Of a stretch of 64,000 nucleotides of DNA, positions 33,880 to 44,432 are shown piece after piece. Within the stretch, counting starts at the first letter, position 1. Each line of letters starts with the position of its first letter. The position numbers and the translations under genes were made by a program. The notes under the pieces were generated by a model. That model did not search any database. It was given only the letters and a program-made list of their open reading frames with translations, and was not told where the DNA came from. Origin of the DNA: Prolixibacteraceae bacterium (lineage in GTDB: Bacteria; Bacteroidota; Bacteroidia; Bacteroidales; Prolixibacteraceae); assembly GCA_021740385.1 (NCBI GenBank), contig JAIOZY010000018.1, positions 1 to 64,000 of the forward strand, in the 5' to 3' direction.

Positions 33880-34740
33880 TTATCCCTGCTTTTTCACATA
33901 AACACTTGGGCTAACCTGCTTAATTTCGGTTGAATATTGCGATATGGTTTCCGAAAGGCCCACGAAAAGGTACCCTCCCGGTTTAATTTTCTCGGTCAAT
34001 TTCTGTACTACTTTCTTTTTCGAGCTGTCGGCAAAATATATCAGGGTATTCCGGCAAAAGATCACATCGAGGGAATTGTTCTGAAACGGGTAATTGTCGA
34101 CAAGGTTTTGCACTGAAAACTGCACCTTGTCGCGCAGTTCTTTAACAACCCTTACTTTCTGCTCGTTGTTGTCTCGGCTCACCAGAAAATATCTTTTCAG
34201 AAACCTTTTGTCCATTTCTTCAACTGTGCGGTTGGAATAAATGGCCCTGATGGCTTTTACCACAACGGCATTACTCACATCGCTGGCAAATATTGAATAG
34301 TTGAAACCGGGGTTAGCCAGCTTAAATTCATTGAGTAGCATCGCTATTGTATAGGCTTCCTCGCCGGTTGAACACCCTGCGCTCCATATTTGAAACAGGT
34401 TGTTCTGCCCTTTAACAAATTCCGGCAAAACAATATCGCGCAAAAAATGAAAGTGTTCAACTTCCCTGAAAAATTCTGTTTTATGCGTTGTGAGCTCATC
34501 AACCATCCGTTCTAACTCGCCATCTCGTTTCCCCTGAATAGAAAGTGCATAATCGAGGTATTCTTTAAAATTGTAAATCCCCGTGGCTTTTAGCCTTTTA
34601 ATTAATCGGGAATTAACCATCACTATTTTAATCGGATTTAGCTTAACACCAAGTTGTTTAAGCATAAACTCCTGGATTCTTTTAAACTCAGTTTCCGAGA
34701 GTTGCTGGCTATATATTTTTACTGCCTCAGAATAATCCAT
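33880..34740 (-). CDS. cheR: CheR, chemoreceptor methyltransferase
   Basis: 286 residues. The N-terminal helical domain (about 10-80) is followed by TTHKTEFFREVEHF (84-97) and the SAM-binding IWSAGCSTGEEAYTIAM (about 118-134). Later DVIFCRNTLIYF is the conserved motif IV region. It methylates glutamates on the two receptors of this operon. No TPR extension is present. The gene begins 15 nt after the larger MCP gene. Confidence 0.95.
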   Translation of the reverse strand: MDYSEAVKIYSQQLSETEFKRIQEFMLKQLGVKLNPIKIVMVNSRLIKRLKATGIYNFKEYLDYALSIQGKRDGELERMVDELTTHKTEFFREVEHFHFLRDIVLPEFVKGQNNLFQIWSAGCSTGEEAYTIAMLLNEFKLANPGFNYSIFASDVSNAVVVKAIRAIYSNRTVEEMDKRFLKRYFLVSRDNNEQKVRVVKELRDKVQFSVQNLVDNYPFQNNSLDVIFCRNTLIYFADSSKKKVVQKLTEKIKPGGYLFVGLSETISQYSTEIKQVSPSVYVKKQG

Positions 34741-34755
34741 CGATCAGGCTCTCCC

Positions 34756-36684
34756 CTATTTCATTTCTTTAAATTCATCGTCGTAATCATCGTTGTCGGC
34801 GAGGTTTATCCGTATGCCCTTTTTATGAGAGATGTTCCAGTCGGTTTTTTCATCTTCTTCATCTCCGTTTGCCAATGGTTCTGCTGCTTTTCCCCCGGTT
34901 TCAACACTTTCCGAATCGGGCATTTTGGTATCATCAAAAGTTTTTTCGGGTTCACCTATTTCCATTTCTTCCACGGGTTCCAATACTTTTGAAACATCCT
35001 CATGCCTAACATCCGGCTCGCTTTCATTTTCAGAATAATCTTCAACGATGGGACTGTTGCCGTCAATATACTGTTCCTCTTCCGGTTGTGTTTCATCGGG
35101 TTCCGGAAAATCATACGATTGTTCTTCCTGTTGGAAATCTGTTGTTGAAAAATCTTCAGGAAAATCGGTTTCTTCGGTTTTTTCGCTTTCGGTAATGGTA
35201 TCCGCATCTTCTATTCTGAAAACCGACATGAGGCTTTGCAGCGACTCTACAAATTGCAGCAAATCGTCGGAACTTGCAGCGAGTTCTTCTGCCGATGAGG
35301 CATTTTGCTGGGTTACGTTATTAAATTCCTGAATTGAATTGTTGATCTGTTCAATGGTTAAAATATGTTCCTGGCTTGCCTGTGCAATTTGATCAATCAG
35401 TTCAGAAGTTTTTTGGAACTCCGATACCAGGTTATGCAAATCGCTGGCCGACTGCCTTGTTAGCTCAACCCCCTCTTTTGAAACGCTGCTAATTTCGAGT
35501 GCCGATTCCTGCGTATTTTCAGCCAGTTTCTTTACTTCCTCGGCAACCACGGCAAAACTTTTACCAAACTCGGCCGCACGCGCTGCTTCTACCGATGCAT
35601 TGATTGACAAAATTTTTGTTTGGTATGAAATTTCGCTTATTATGGAATTTTTTTCGGCAATGTCTTCAATAACCGATAGTGCTGACTCAACGTGGCTTGC
35701 CCCGGTTTGTATCCCCTTGAATGCCTTTTCGGCTATTCGGTTGGTCTCGGCTGCGTTATCGCTTGAGCTTTTGAATACTTCAGCAATTTGTTCCATGGCT
35801 GCCGATATTTCTTCCGACGAGGCCGCCTGTGTATTTGCCCCCGAAGAGATGGTTTGTGCGCCTGTGCTGAATTCGGAACTTGCATTGAAAATGTTTTGGG
35901 TCGTCGATTTTAAACTGCCTAGCATACTTTTCAGCTTTGACTGTAATTCAGCCAACCCGTTTATTATCAGGCCAAATTCATCGTGTGTATCCGATTTGAA
36001 ATCGTTCGTTAAATCGCCATTCTCTATCTTTTGAATGATTTTAAGTATATCGTTTGTCGATTTTGAAACAACCCGGTAGGGTATGGTAATCAATAATAAT
36101 ATCAGCACAATTAAACCCAACTGAAAATACAACAACTTGTTTTTTTGAGCATTAGCGTAGGCGAGGTTTTGTTGTTCGAGTTCGTTTAAACGCAGCGTGT
36201 TCGATTTAAAAAAATCGTTACTTGCTGCATAAAATGTGGCAATATTTGAAGCTACCTGCCCGGTTAATGCCAATAATTGGGCTTCGTTATTTTCCTTTTT
36301 CAGCTTGTTTAAATCAATAGTGATATCGCGGTACAAGCCGGCTGTTTGCTCAGCATAATCCCGAAAACCGATGACTAAAACATCATCGTTAAAACTGCTT
36401 TTTTCAATTAAATCACGTACTGTTTTTAGAGAGGCCTGTGCTTTTTCAATGTCCTCGTTCTTGCCCGTTTGCCGGAACATCAAAAAGGAGTTGTTAAAAT
36501 CGAGCAAATGTATATTTAGCTTACTTAACAAATTATTGACCGCTTTATGCTCAGAAATAACATTGAAATTCCCGTCGTTAATTCTATTGTGAACCTTATT
36601 TCCCCAAAAAGAAACCGCGGCAAAAAGGACGACAATCGTGCCAAAAATAATCAGTAGCTTAAACTTTATTTTTAAATTTTTCAT
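34756..36684 (-). CDS. methyl-accepting chemotaxis protein with long acidic C-terminal tail
   Basis: 642 residues from the ATG at 36684; an upstream extension crosses palindromic repeat DNA and is rejected. Membrane helix 1 (about 8-28), a helical periplasmic sensor of the four-helix type (about 29-195), membrane helix 2, HAMP, then a signalling hairpin with [26 protein letters not shown]. The last 152 residues (34756-35214) are mostly Glu, Asp, Ser and Pro and end with [16 protein letters not shown]. Such a long acidic tail is not usual for receptors and may bind a partner or act as a flexible tether. Confidence 0.9.
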   Translation of the reverse strand: MKNLKIKFKLLIIFGTIVVLFAAVSFWGNKVHNRINDGNFNVISEHKAVNNLLSKLNIHLLDFNNSFLMFRQTGKNEDIEKAQASLKTVRDLIEKSSFNDDVLVIGFRDYAEQTAGLYRDITIDLNKLKKENNEAQLLALTGQVASNIATFYAASNDFFKSNTLRLNELEQQNLAYANAQKNKLLYFQLGLIVLILLLITIPYRVVSKSTNDILKIIQKIENGDLTNDFKSDTHDEFGLIINGLAELQSKLKSMLGSLKSTTQNIFNASSEFSTGAQTISSGANTQAASSEEISAAMEQIAEVFKSSSDNAAETNRIAEKAFKGIQTGASHVESALSVIEDIAEKNSIISEISYQTKILSINASVEAARAAEFGKSFAVVAEEVKKLAENTQESALEISSVSKEGVELTRQSASDLHNLVSEFQKTSELIDQIAQASQEHILTIEQINNSIQEFNNVTQQNASSAEELAASSDDLLQFVESLQSLMSVFRIEDADTITESEKTEETDFPEDFSTTDFQQEEQSYDFPEPDETQPEEEQYIDGNSPIVEDYSENESEPDVRHEDVSKVLEPVEEMEIGEPEKTFDDTKMPDSESVETGGKAAEPLANGDEEDEKTDWNISHKKGIRINLADNDDYDDEFKEMK

Positions 36685-36711
36685 ATTATTAAAATTGTGT
36701 ATTTCCATAAG

Positions 36712-36752
36712 TTCGCCAACTGGCGGATGGAAATTCTCCCGCCTGTGCGGGA
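36712..36752 (-). repeat. bipartite palindromic repeat, copy 2
   Basis: Read on the minus strand: TCCCGC, CAGG-type loop, GCGGGA (36752-36737), then GAATTTCCA, then TCCGCCAGTTGGCGAA. This repeats the order and spacer of the copy at 5322-5364. It ends 27 nt before the MCP start codon at 36684. Confidence 0.75.
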
Positions 36753-36896
36753 TTGTTTCATAAAAATCACAAGAATTTGAGTCGAATATTTCATCTGCAT
36801 TTCGGGTATAAAAAACTTCCACTAAGGGCAATATCATTAAAATTAACCACGATCTGCCCGCATTGAGTTAAATATTCTGTTAATTATAATGAATGT

Positions 36897-37385
36897 TTAT
36901 TTGCCTTCAAGATCGAAATTTTCGGCCCTGAGTTCAACAATTTCGTCAACAGAAAATATCTTATCGGCATTTACCAATAAAATGAATTTGTCGTTTACCT
37001 TAATTACGCCGTGAAGAAATTCAGCTTTATTTTGTTTACCAACTGTTGGCAATGGAATAATATCTTTATTGTTATACTTAATAACCTCATTTACATTATC
37101 GACCATTGCGCCAAGCTTTAATTTTTCATTTTCGTTTTCAATGGTAATCACCAAAATACATGTTGAAGTTGTGACAACGGTTTTTTCCATGCCAAATTTT
37201 ATACGGGTATCTACCAGCGGTATTACCTCGCCCCTGAGGTTAAAAACACCAAGCATGTATTCAGGTGACTTGGGCACTTCGGTAACAGGTTGTACTTCAA
37301 GTATTTTTTCTACATGATCGACATTGATGGCAAAATTTTCTTTTCCCAGCGAAAATGTGAGATACGTTTTATAAACCTCTTCCAT
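36897..37385 (-). CDS. cheW: CheW coupling protein
   Basis: 162 residues. The CheW fold shows FSLGKENFAINVDHVEKILE, the conserved YMLGVFNLRGEVIPLVDTR and a C-terminal LLVNADKIFS. It links the receptors to CheA. It lies 8 nt after cheA and 212 nt before the larger MCP gene; that gap holds the bipartite repeat. Confidence 0.95.
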   Translation of the reverse strand: MEEVYKTYLTFSLGKENFAINVDHVEKILEVQPVTEVPKSPEYMLGVFNLRGEVIPLVDTRIKFGMEKTVVTTSTCILVITIENENEKLKLGAMVDNVNEVIKYNNKDIIPLPTVGKQNKAEFLHGVIKVNDKFILLVNADKIFSVDEIVELRAENFDLEGK

Positions 37386-37393
37386 ACTTTATC

Positions 37394-39454
37394 TTATTTA
37401 TTTTTTGAAAACACAGTTACAATTTTATTCACATCGAGGACCAACGCCACTGACCCATCGCCAAGGATCGTGCCGCCTGAAATAAATTCCTGATTTTTAA
37501 AATGGCTCCCCAATGATTTGAGAACGGTTTGGTTTTCACCAATTACCGAATCGACAATCAGCGCTACTTTCTCTTTATCAATACCCGTTAGAACAATTTC
37601 CCTGCGCTTTGGCGGGTTTCCACCCAATTCAAAATCTTCCCGCAGGTCGAAAAAGGGCACTTGCTCCCCTTCAAGGATCATCATCTGGTTCAAATTTGTC
37701 TGCCGTTCAAGTTTATCGAGGGTATAAATTTTCGATACCTGGTACAGAGGTATGATGAAATTCCTTTCATCAATGTGTACCTGCAACCCGTCGATAATTG
37801 AGAGTGTTAACGGCAAACGTATGGTGAAAACGGTATTTACGTTTACTTCCGTTTCAATATTAATCGACCCCCTTATTTCGGTAATGTTCTCTTTCACAAC
37901 ATCGAGGCCTACCCCACGGCCCGAAACATTTGATATTGTTTTTGCCGATGAAAAACCGGGCAGAAAAACCATATTTAAAAGTTCATTATCAGTAAGTTTA
38001 TGGTTCTTTTCAATCAATTTTCTCTTAATGGCAATGCGCTCTATCTCCCGCACATCTATACCCTTACCATCATCAATAATTTTAATGATCACATTATTGC
38101 TCTGATGGTAAATTTTCATGGTAATTTTTCCAGTATCCCTTTTTCCTTTCTTGATACGCTCGTCGGGGAGCTCAATACCATGGTCGACCGAATTACGCAA
38201 AATGTGCATAATGGGATCCGAAAGTTGTTCAATGATTTTTTTATCGAGCACGGTATCGTCTCCTTCGGTAACAAACTCGATTTTTTTGCCGAGTTTTTCC
38301 GACAAGTCGTGCACCATGCGCTTATATCGTGTTAGGGTTATTCCGAAAGGCACCAGCGAAATGGTAAAGGCATTATCGCGAAGTTGTTTTGAAAAGGTAT
38401 CGTATTTTTCGGCAACAGCGGTTAAATCATCATTATCAACCCTGTCGGCCAACAAATTTAACCGGGCCTGCAAAGTAACCATTTCACTCACAAGGCCCAT
38501 CAACTGGTCAATTTTTTCAGTTGCAACCCGGATGCTTTTAATAACCGATCCATTGCCTGCCTGTGTATCATCAGTCGTTTTCTTTTGAACTGCATCTTCA
38601 AATACCTCAACTTTAATTTTTTCGGCGTATTTATCGGCAATATTCCTGTAATCGTCAAACGCATACTCGAAGGCTTTATTTCCCATTTTTTCAAGTTCGG
38701 CCCGGGCATCATCAACTTCCAACAGGTTACCTTTTCCCAACTCCTCAATATCCAGTTCGCTATCGGCTTTTATCCATTCAAAAACTTCTTCAATAGCCGA
38801 AATTTCCTCCCGGGTACTCAGTATCATTATCCACTCAGCCTTTTTGCCCGGGTTTTCGAAATCGTTGAAATAAACCTTTTTTCCACTCAGGGACCATGAA
38901 AGGTTATCGCCCATAAGGGCTAATTCATTAAACAAGTATTTCGGGTGGCTTATATCATCGGGCAGGGTTTTACCGGGCGCAAAACGGATATAAAAAGTTG
39001 TATACGGGCGTAGCGCCACTTCAGAGGTTTTAATATCCGATTGCTTTTCATCAACTTTTTCAGTTAGTATAACATCAAACAGATGTATTTTGCGGCACAA
39101 ATCGGCAAATTTAACCTGATCGGCATTGTTTATTTGTTCGTTTGTGGCAAGCAGTAATTTAAGAATGTCGATGGTCTCAAGTGAAATATCTTTCAATTCC
39201 GACGAAAACTCGAGTTCTCCGCTCCGTACCCTGTCGTAAATATCTTCTAAATCGTGGGTAACAGCCAGTACTTTTTCAAACCCAAGCATACCACCACTTC
39301 CTTTGATAGTATGGATACTTCTGAAAATCTGATCGATAACTTCAGATGATACCTGTTCGTTTTCCAGCGACAATAAAATTTCTTCCAACTCATTTATCAG
39401 GTCTTTTGTCTCCTCAACAAAACTCTCGCGCAGTTGGTCAATCGAATCAGCCAT
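37394..39454 (-). CDS. cheA: CheA histidine kinase
   Basis: 686 residues. P1 phosphotransfer domain with His48 in RSIHTIKGSGGMLGF; a P2-like domain (about 150-245, starting TFYIRFAPGKTLP); P3 dimerisation helices (about 310-370, EKIDQLMGLVSEMVTLQARL); P4 kinase with HILRNSVDHGIE (N box) and DDGKGID (G1); P5 CheW-like domain ending with LVLDVNKIVTVFS. It is the first gene of the operon. There is one phosphotransfer domain and no attached receiver. Confidence 0.95.
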   Translation of the reverse strand: MADSIDQLRESFVEETKDLINELEEILLSLENEQVSSEVIDQIFRSIHTIKGSGGMLGFEKVLAVTHDLEDIYDRVRSGELEFSSELKDISLETIDILKLLLATNEQINNADQVKFADLCRKIHLFDVILTEKVDEKQSDIKTSEVALRPYTTFYIRFAPGKTLPDDISHPKYLFNELALMGDNLSWSLSGKKVYFNDFENPGKKAEWIMILSTREEISAIEEVFEWIKADSELDIEELGKGNLLEVDDARAELEKMGNKAFEYAFDDYRNIADKYAEKIKVEVFEDAVQKKTTDDTQAGNGSVIKSIRVATEKIDQLMGLVSEMVTLQARLNLLADRVDNDDLTAVAEKYDTFSKQLRDNAFTISLVPFGITLTRYKRMVHDLSEKLGKKIEFVTEGDDTVLDKKIIEQLSDPIMHILRNSVDHGIELPDERIKKGKRDTGKITMKIYHQSNNVIIKIIDDGKGIDVREIERIAIKRKLIEKNHKLTDNELLNMVFLPGFSSAKTISNVSGRGVGLDVVKENITEIRGSINIETEVNVNTVFTIRLPLTLSIIDGLQVHIDERNFIIPLYQVSKIYTLDKLERQTNLNQMMILEGEQVPFFDLREDFELGGNPPKRREIVLTGIDKEKVALIVDSVIGENQTVLKSLGSHFKNQEFISGGTILGDGSVALVLDVNKIVTVFSKNK

Positions 39455-39560
39455 TGTATTTTATTTAAATATACTTTCAGAAAACTTCAATTTTTGTTCC
39501 TGTTCAGTAAAAGAATCAGTAAAATAAGCATAATCATTGAAAATGATTACAAAAAAACAA

Positions 39561-39594
39561 CAAATTTATTTGGATAAAATGAACATGCTTCAAA
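39561..39594 (-). promoter_or_regulatory. candidate promoter of the chemosensory operon
   Basis: On the minus strand TTTG (39594-39591) and TAAATTTG (39568-39561) are 22 nt apart, close to the 19-21 nt seen for the phylum consensus. The leader to cheA would be about 100 nt. Confidence 0.4.
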
Positions 39595-39714
39595 ATCAGA
39601 TAAAAAATTCAATCCTTAATGTCTCGAAATTTACAAAATTCCCTGAATAAAAAAATTTCCGGTTTGAAAGCATAAAAATATTTTATCCCAAATAATTATT
39701 ACCGGTTTTTCTTT

Positions 39715-39746
39715 TTTGCAATTAGGCTAACACTGCTTTATATTTG
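39715..39746 (+). promoter_or_regulatory. promoter of mfd
   Basis: TTTG (39715-39718) and TATATTTG (39739-39746) are 20 nt apart, an exact match to TTTG N19-21 TAnnTTTG. The start codon at 39765 is 18 nt further on, giving a very short leader. Confidence 0.65.
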
Positions 39747-39764
39747 CCTGTTATTATTTTCCTT

Positions 39765-42700
39765 ATGGCCGACTCCACAATTATAAACAGTTTATATCTG
39801 AAACACAGGGGTATTGATAAATTATCAAATGCCTTTACCCATGGTAAAACCAACCGATGGCTAAAGGGTTTGGCGGGATCGTCGAGTGCCCTGTTTCTTT
39901 CGTCGCTATTTAACGGAAAGGGTTACCCATTACTCATCGTGCTGAACGATAGGGAAGAAGCAGCCTATTATTTCGACGACATTTCTTTGGCTACAGACGG
40001 TGCGGATGTGTTATTTTTCCCATCGTCATTCAAACGTTCGGCAAGGCATGGTAAAATTGCACAGGAGAACATTGTCCGCCGCACCGAAGTGCTTAACAGG
40101 CTATCGGCTCCGGAGAAATGTATTATTGTAACCTATCCCGAAGCGCTGGCCGAAAAAGTAATCCCATCCAAAACCCTGGCATCGAACACACTGCAAATAA
40201 ACACACGCGATAAACTTTCGATTGAATTTATTACCGATGTGCTTCACGAATACGGTTTCGAACGTGCCGATTTTGTTTTCGAACCCGGCCAATATTCCGT
40301 TCGGGGGGGGATTATCGACATTTTTTCTTTTGCCCACGATGAACCTTTTCGCATTGATTTTTTCGGTAATGAAGTGGAATCGATCCGAAGTTTTGACATT
40401 GAAAGCCAGCTTTCGAAAAAAAAATACGAATCGGTATCGATTGTACCCGATATTCAACTCGGATTAAAAAACGAAGAGCGGATTTCTTTCTTTAACTGCC
40501 TGCCCGAAAATTTCACGCTGGCATTTAGCGACCTCGCGTTTACACTGGCACAAATCGACCAAACATACGAAGAGGTCATTCAGTCGGAAACCATTAATGA
40601 AGAAGGCATTGATCCCGGCTTTTTTTGCAGCGGCCCCGGCATCGACCAATTAACGGGAAGATGGAATATTCTTGAATTTGGCTCACAAAAAAGCATTAAA
40701 GAAGCAGCCACATTTGAGTTTTCGACAGTGCCCCAGCCCGCCTTTAACAAAAACTTTGAACTACTGGCGCAGGAATTAAAACTAAATCATTTGAATGGGT
40801 ACGAAAACTTCATTTTATCGAATAGTGAAAAACAAATTGAACGTTTGAAAGCCATTTTTGACGACCGTGCCCTGAACGTAAAATTTACCCCGCTGAACTT
40901 CACCCTTCACGAAGGCTTCATCGACCGGGAACTGAAAAAAGCATTTTACACCGACCACCAGATTTTTGAACGCTATCACCGCTATAAACTTCAAAAAACA
41001 GCATCGGCAAGGGAATCCATTTCACTCAAGGATCTCGGAAAACTACACCCCGGCGATTACGTTGTACACATCGACCACGGCATAGGAAAATTCGCGGGTT
41101 TGGTTAAAACCGAAATAAACGGAAAAATACAGGAAGCGGTAAGGCTTGTTTATAAGGACAATGATTCGCTGCTGGTAAACATCCAGTCGTTGCACCGCAT
41201 TTCGAAATACAAGGGAAAAGACGGCACCGAACCATCGGTGAGCAAACTGGGTACCGGCGCCTGGCAAAAAATGAAGAACCGGGCTAAAAGCAAAGTTAAA
41301 GATATTGCCCGCGAGCTTATCGCGCTTTATGCCGAAAGGCTAAAAGAGCGGGGGTTTACTTTTTCGCCCGACTCGTACCTGCAACAGGAACTCGAAGCAT
41401 CGTTCATGTACGAAGATACACCCGACCAGTACAAAGCAACCCAGGCGGTAAAAGAAGACATGGAACAAGCCATGCCCATGGACCGGCTGGTGTGCGGCGA
41501 CGTGGGTTTTGGCAAAACCGAAGTAGCCATCAGGGCTGCCTTTAAAGCGGTTGCCGACAGCAAGCAGGTGGCTATACTTGTACCCACCACCATCCTGGCG
41601 CTTCAACATTTTAAGACCTTTACTGAAAGACTTAAAGATTTCCCGGCCAACATCAGCTATGTAAGCCGACTGCGAAGCAGCGCTAAAATTAAGGAATCGT
41701 TGAAAGACCTTACAGCCGGGAAAGTCGACATCATTATTGGCACACACCGCTTGGTGGGCAAGGATGTACAATTTAAAGACCTTGGCCTGCTCATCATCGA
41801 CGAGGAACAAAAATTTGGCGTATCGGTAAAAGAAAAACTCAAAAGGCTGAAAGTGAACGTTGACACCCTTACCCTTACGGCCACGCCCATTCCGCGCACA
41901 TTGCAATTTTCGTTAATGGGCGCCCGCGACCTGTCGGTAATCCAAACCCCGCCACCCAACCGCTATCCCATTGTTACCGAAGTACACGGTTTTAACGAAA
42001 AGGTGATCAGGGAGGCCATAAACCTCGAGATCGACCGTGGCGGACAAGTGTTCTTCATTCACAACCGTGTACAAAACATTCACGAAGTAGAGCACTTTGT
42101 GAAAAAAGCCTGCCCCGATGCACGCGTTACCGTTGGCCATGGCCAGATGGAAGGGGCAAAACTTGAAAAAGTGATGCTCGACTTTATAAACGGGAAACAC
42201 GATGTGCTTATCGCAACAACCATAATCGAAAACGGCCTCGACATTCCCAACGCGAATACCATCATTATTAACCACGCCCACACATTCGGGCTTAGCGACC
42301 TGCACCAGTTACGGGGCAGGGTTGGCCGCTCGAACAAAAAAGCATTCTGCTACCTGCTGGCACCGCCCGTGAGCACCCTTTCGCCCGAGGCACGCCGCCG
42401 GCTGAAAGCCATTGAAGAATTTTCGGAGCTGGGCAGCGGGTTCAACATTGCCATGCGCGACCTCGACATACGTGGGGCCGGCAACCTGCTGGGCGCCGAA
42501 CAAAGCGGCTTTATTGCCGATATTGGCTACGAAACATACCACCGCATTTTGAACGAAGCCGTGCAGGAGCTGAAACAGGAAGAATTTAAAGAGGTGTTTG
42601 AAAAACAGGGTGCCGACAGCGCGTCAAAAGCTTTCCTCGACGTGAAATTTGTGAACGATTGTGCCATCGATACCGACATGGAAATGCACTTTCCTGAAAC

Positions 42701-43109
42701 ATACATCAACAGCACTACTGAACGGATGTCGCTTTACCGCGATTTGGACAACATTGAAAACGAAGTAGAACTGCAAAAATTTGAATACCAGCTTACCGAC
42801 CGTTTTGGAGAAATCCCTGCCACGGCCCGCGACCTGCTCGAAGTGGTCAGGCTGCGATGGACTGCCATCGAACTGGGCATTGAGCGTGTAATTCTAAAAA
42901 AAGAAAAGATGATCTGCCACTTTATTGGCGACCAGCAATCACCGTTTTACCGGTCGCCAACCTTTACCCAAATTTTATCGTGGGTGCAAAACAATCCCGG
43001 CAAATGCCGCATGAAAGAGTCGAAAGAGAAACTAAGCATGGTTTTCGAAAAAGTGAAAAATGTTGAAAAAGCGAAGGAAGTACTTTTGGGGATATTGCAG
43101 GAAAAATAG
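39765..43109 (+). CDS. mfd: transcription-repair coupling factor Mfd
   Basis: 1114 residues, close to the usual size. UvrB-homology domains at the N-terminus include GGIIDIFSF. The RNA polymerase-interacting domain is at about 420-490 (HPGDYVVHIDHGIGKFAGL). The RecG-like translocase has GDVGFGKTEVAIRAAF, the DEEQ box DEEQKFGV, TATPIPRTL and QLRGRVGRS. A TRCF C-terminal domain closes the protein. I chose the ATG at 39765 over an upstream TTG because it follows the promoter by a normal distance. It removes stalled RNA polymerase and recruits UvrA. Confidence 0.97.
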   Translation: MADSTIINSLYLKHRGIDKLSNAFTHGKTNRWLKGLAGSSSALFLSSLFNGKGYPLLIVLNDREEAAYYFDDISLATDGADVLFFPSSFKRSARHGKIAQENIVRRTEVLNRLSAPEKCIIVTYPEALAEKVIPSKTLASNTLQINTRDKLSIEFITDVLHEYGFERADFVFEPGQYSVRGGIIDIFSFAHDEPFRIDFFGNEVESIRSFDIESQLSKKKYESVSIVPDIQLGLKNEERISFFNCLPENFTLAFSDLAFTLAQIDQTYEEVIQSETINEEGIDPGFFCSGPGIDQLTGRWNILEFGSQKSIKEAATFEFSTVPQPAFNKNFELLAQELKLNHLNGYENFILSNSEKQIERLKAIFDDRALNVKFTPLNFTLHEGFIDRELKKAFYTDHQIFERYHRYKLQKTASARESISLKDLGKLHPGDYVVHIDHGIGKFAGLVKTEINGKIQEAVRLVYKDNDSLLVNIQSLHRISKYKGKDGTEPSVSKLGTGAWQKMKNRAKSKVKDIARELIALYAERLKERGFTFSPDSYLQQELEASFMYEDTPDQYKATQAVKEDMEQAMPMDRLVCGDVGFGKTEVAIRAAFKAVADSKQVAILVPTTILALQHFKTFTERLKDFPANISYVSRLRSSAKIKESLKDLTAGKVDIIIGTHRLVGKDVQFKDLGLLIIDEEQKFGVSVKEKLKRLKVNVDTLTLTATPIPRTLQFSLMGARDLSVIQTPPPNRYPIVTEVHGFNEKVIREAINLEIDRGGQVFFIHNRVQNIHEVEHFVKKACPDARVTVGHGQMEGAKLEKVMLDFINGKHDVLIATTIIENGLDIPNANTIIINHAHTFGLSDLHQLRGRVGRSNKKAFCYLLAPPVSTLSPEARRRLKAIEEFSELGSGFNIAMRDLDIRGAGNLLGAEQSGFIADIGYETYHRILNEAVQELKQEEFKEVFEKQGADSASKAFLDVKFVNDCAIDTDMEMHFPETYINSTTERMSLYRDLDNIENEVELQKFEYQLTDRFGEIPATARDLLEVVRLRWTAIELGIERVILKKEKMICHFIGDQQSPFYRSPTFTQILSWVQNNPGKCRMKESKEKLSMVFEKVKNVEKAKEVLLGILQEK

Positions 43110-43119
43110 TTTTCCGGAC

Positions 43120-43146
43120 TTTGGTTAAAGGCGGATACTAACCAAA
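43120..43146 (+). terminator. possible weak terminator after mfd
   Basis: TTTGGTTA (43120-43127) pairs with TAACCAAA (43139-43146) across an 11-nt loop, 10 nt after the mfd stop. No U-run follows directly. Confidence 0.35.
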
Positions 43147-43193
43147 ATCCAGCTTGGCTATTTTTCCAATATTTAAAAATAAAATTATAAAAA

Positions 43194-44282
43194 ATGGTTG
43201 CAGGCTTATTAAACGGCATTCTAATTTTTGGCATTGTACAGGCATTGTTTTTTGCCCTGCTGTTTGCAACCAAAAAGAGATTAAAAATACCGGATGTAAT
43301 AATCGGAATCTGGCTTTTTGTCTTAACTGCACACATTTTATTAATTTTTGTTCACGTTAACCATCTCCAGTTGCCATCAATGAACATTCCCATTTTGTTT
43401 ACCCTGTTGCATGGCCCGTTTTTGTACCTATATACCAATAGCCTGATAAACAACCACGAAAAAATTTATTATTCTGAAACGTTACACTTTACACCTTTTA
43501 TTGCAGGTATAATTTTTAGCCTGCTCCCTTTTAACACACTAAAAATTATTGCCCTGGCAGGTATTACTTCAGGAATTGCATACTGTACTGCCACCCTCAT
43601 AATTGTATCACAACACAGGGAAAAAATTAAAGATAACTTTTCGTTCACCGACAAAATCAACCTGAAATGGTTGTTCGTTTTATCAATAGGTATGTTTTTA
43701 ATATGGGCAGGTGCAACAATTTTGGTTATTCTTAACCGTTTTTTCTATTTCAGTTTTAACCTTACTTGGTTTTTCGTTGTAATTCCGGTTTTTATATTTT
43801 ACGTAGGATTTTATGGCATCAGGCAACAGGTTATCTACCCTGCGGTTGTTTCTGAAAGAAAAAAGGATGAAGAGGAAATCACTAATTTGAAGAAAAGTAA
43901 CGGGTACAAGAAATCGGGACTTACTACCGAAAAGATGAAATCGATTCAAAAAGTACTTGAAGAAACCATGGAAAACGAGAAATTCTTTCTCGAACCCGGA
44001 TTGAACCTCGCCGAATTATCGAAAAAGATAAATATTCCGACTCATCATATTACGCAAACACTGAACGAATATTCCGGAAAAACTTTTTTCGATTTCGTCA
44101 ATTCAAAACGGGTAGACGAATTCAGAAGAAGGGTGCAAAACCATGATCATCAATACTATTCATTACTGGGCATCGCGTTCGACTGCGGGTTTAATTCCAA
44201 ATCGAGCTTCAACCGGATATTCAAAAAAACAACCGGCACATCACCTTCGGAATATATCAAACACTTAAAAAAGCAATCTTAA
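43194..44282 (+). CDS. AraC-family regulator with seven-helix membrane domain
   Basis: 362 residues. The first 225 contain seven hydrophobic helices starting VAGLLNGILIFGIVQALFFALLFA and ending YFSFNLTWFFVVIPVFIFYVG-type segments. The C-terminal AraC domain (about 255-360) has LAELSKKINIPTHHITQTLN and LLGIAFDCGFNSKSSFNRIF, followed by TGTSPSEYIKHL. This membrane-sensor plus AraC layout is common in Bacteroidota. The two small envelope genes downstream are possible targets. Confidence 0.88.
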   Translation: MVAGLLNGILIFGIVQALFFALLFATKKRLKIPDVIIGIWLFVLTAHILLIFVHVNHLQLPSMNIPILFTLLHGPFLYLYTNSLINNHEKIYYSETLHFTPFIAGIIFSLLPFNTLKIIALAGITSGIAYCTATLIIVSQHREKIKDNFSFTDKINLKWLFVLSIGMFLIWAGATILVILNRFFYFSFNLTWFFVVIPVFIFYVGFYGIRQQVIYPAVVSERKKDEEEITNLKKSNGYKKSGLTTEKMKSIQKVLEETMENEKFFLEPGLNLAELSKKINIPTHHITQTLNEYSGKTFFDFVNSKRVDEFRRRVQNHDHQYYSLLGIAFDCGFNSKSSFNRIFKKTTGTSPSEYIKHLKKQS

Positions 44283-44432
44283 CTTCCTGCATTTCAATAA
44301 CCCACATTTTTGAGACGTCTCAAATTCATGGATGAGACGACGGACTTTGGTCTTCGTGGTACATTTGCCAAAAAAAAAATCATGTGGATCGCAGTTGTTA
44401 TCGTAACGGTTTTTATCGCATTAAGAAAAAGA

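Larger units (their letters stand above)
39455..39764. other. divergent promoter region, cheA and mfd
   Basis: 310 bp, strongly A/T-rich, with no gene. It holds the promoter candidates listed separately at 39561-39594 and 39715-39746. Any operator for the chemosensory operon should be here, but I see no clear inverted repeat. Confidence 0.6.

Noticed and set aside
36685-36837. 51-residue N-terminal extension of the large MCP
   Set aside because: Crosses the bipartite palindromic repeat and delays the first membrane helix; the ATG at 36684 is better.
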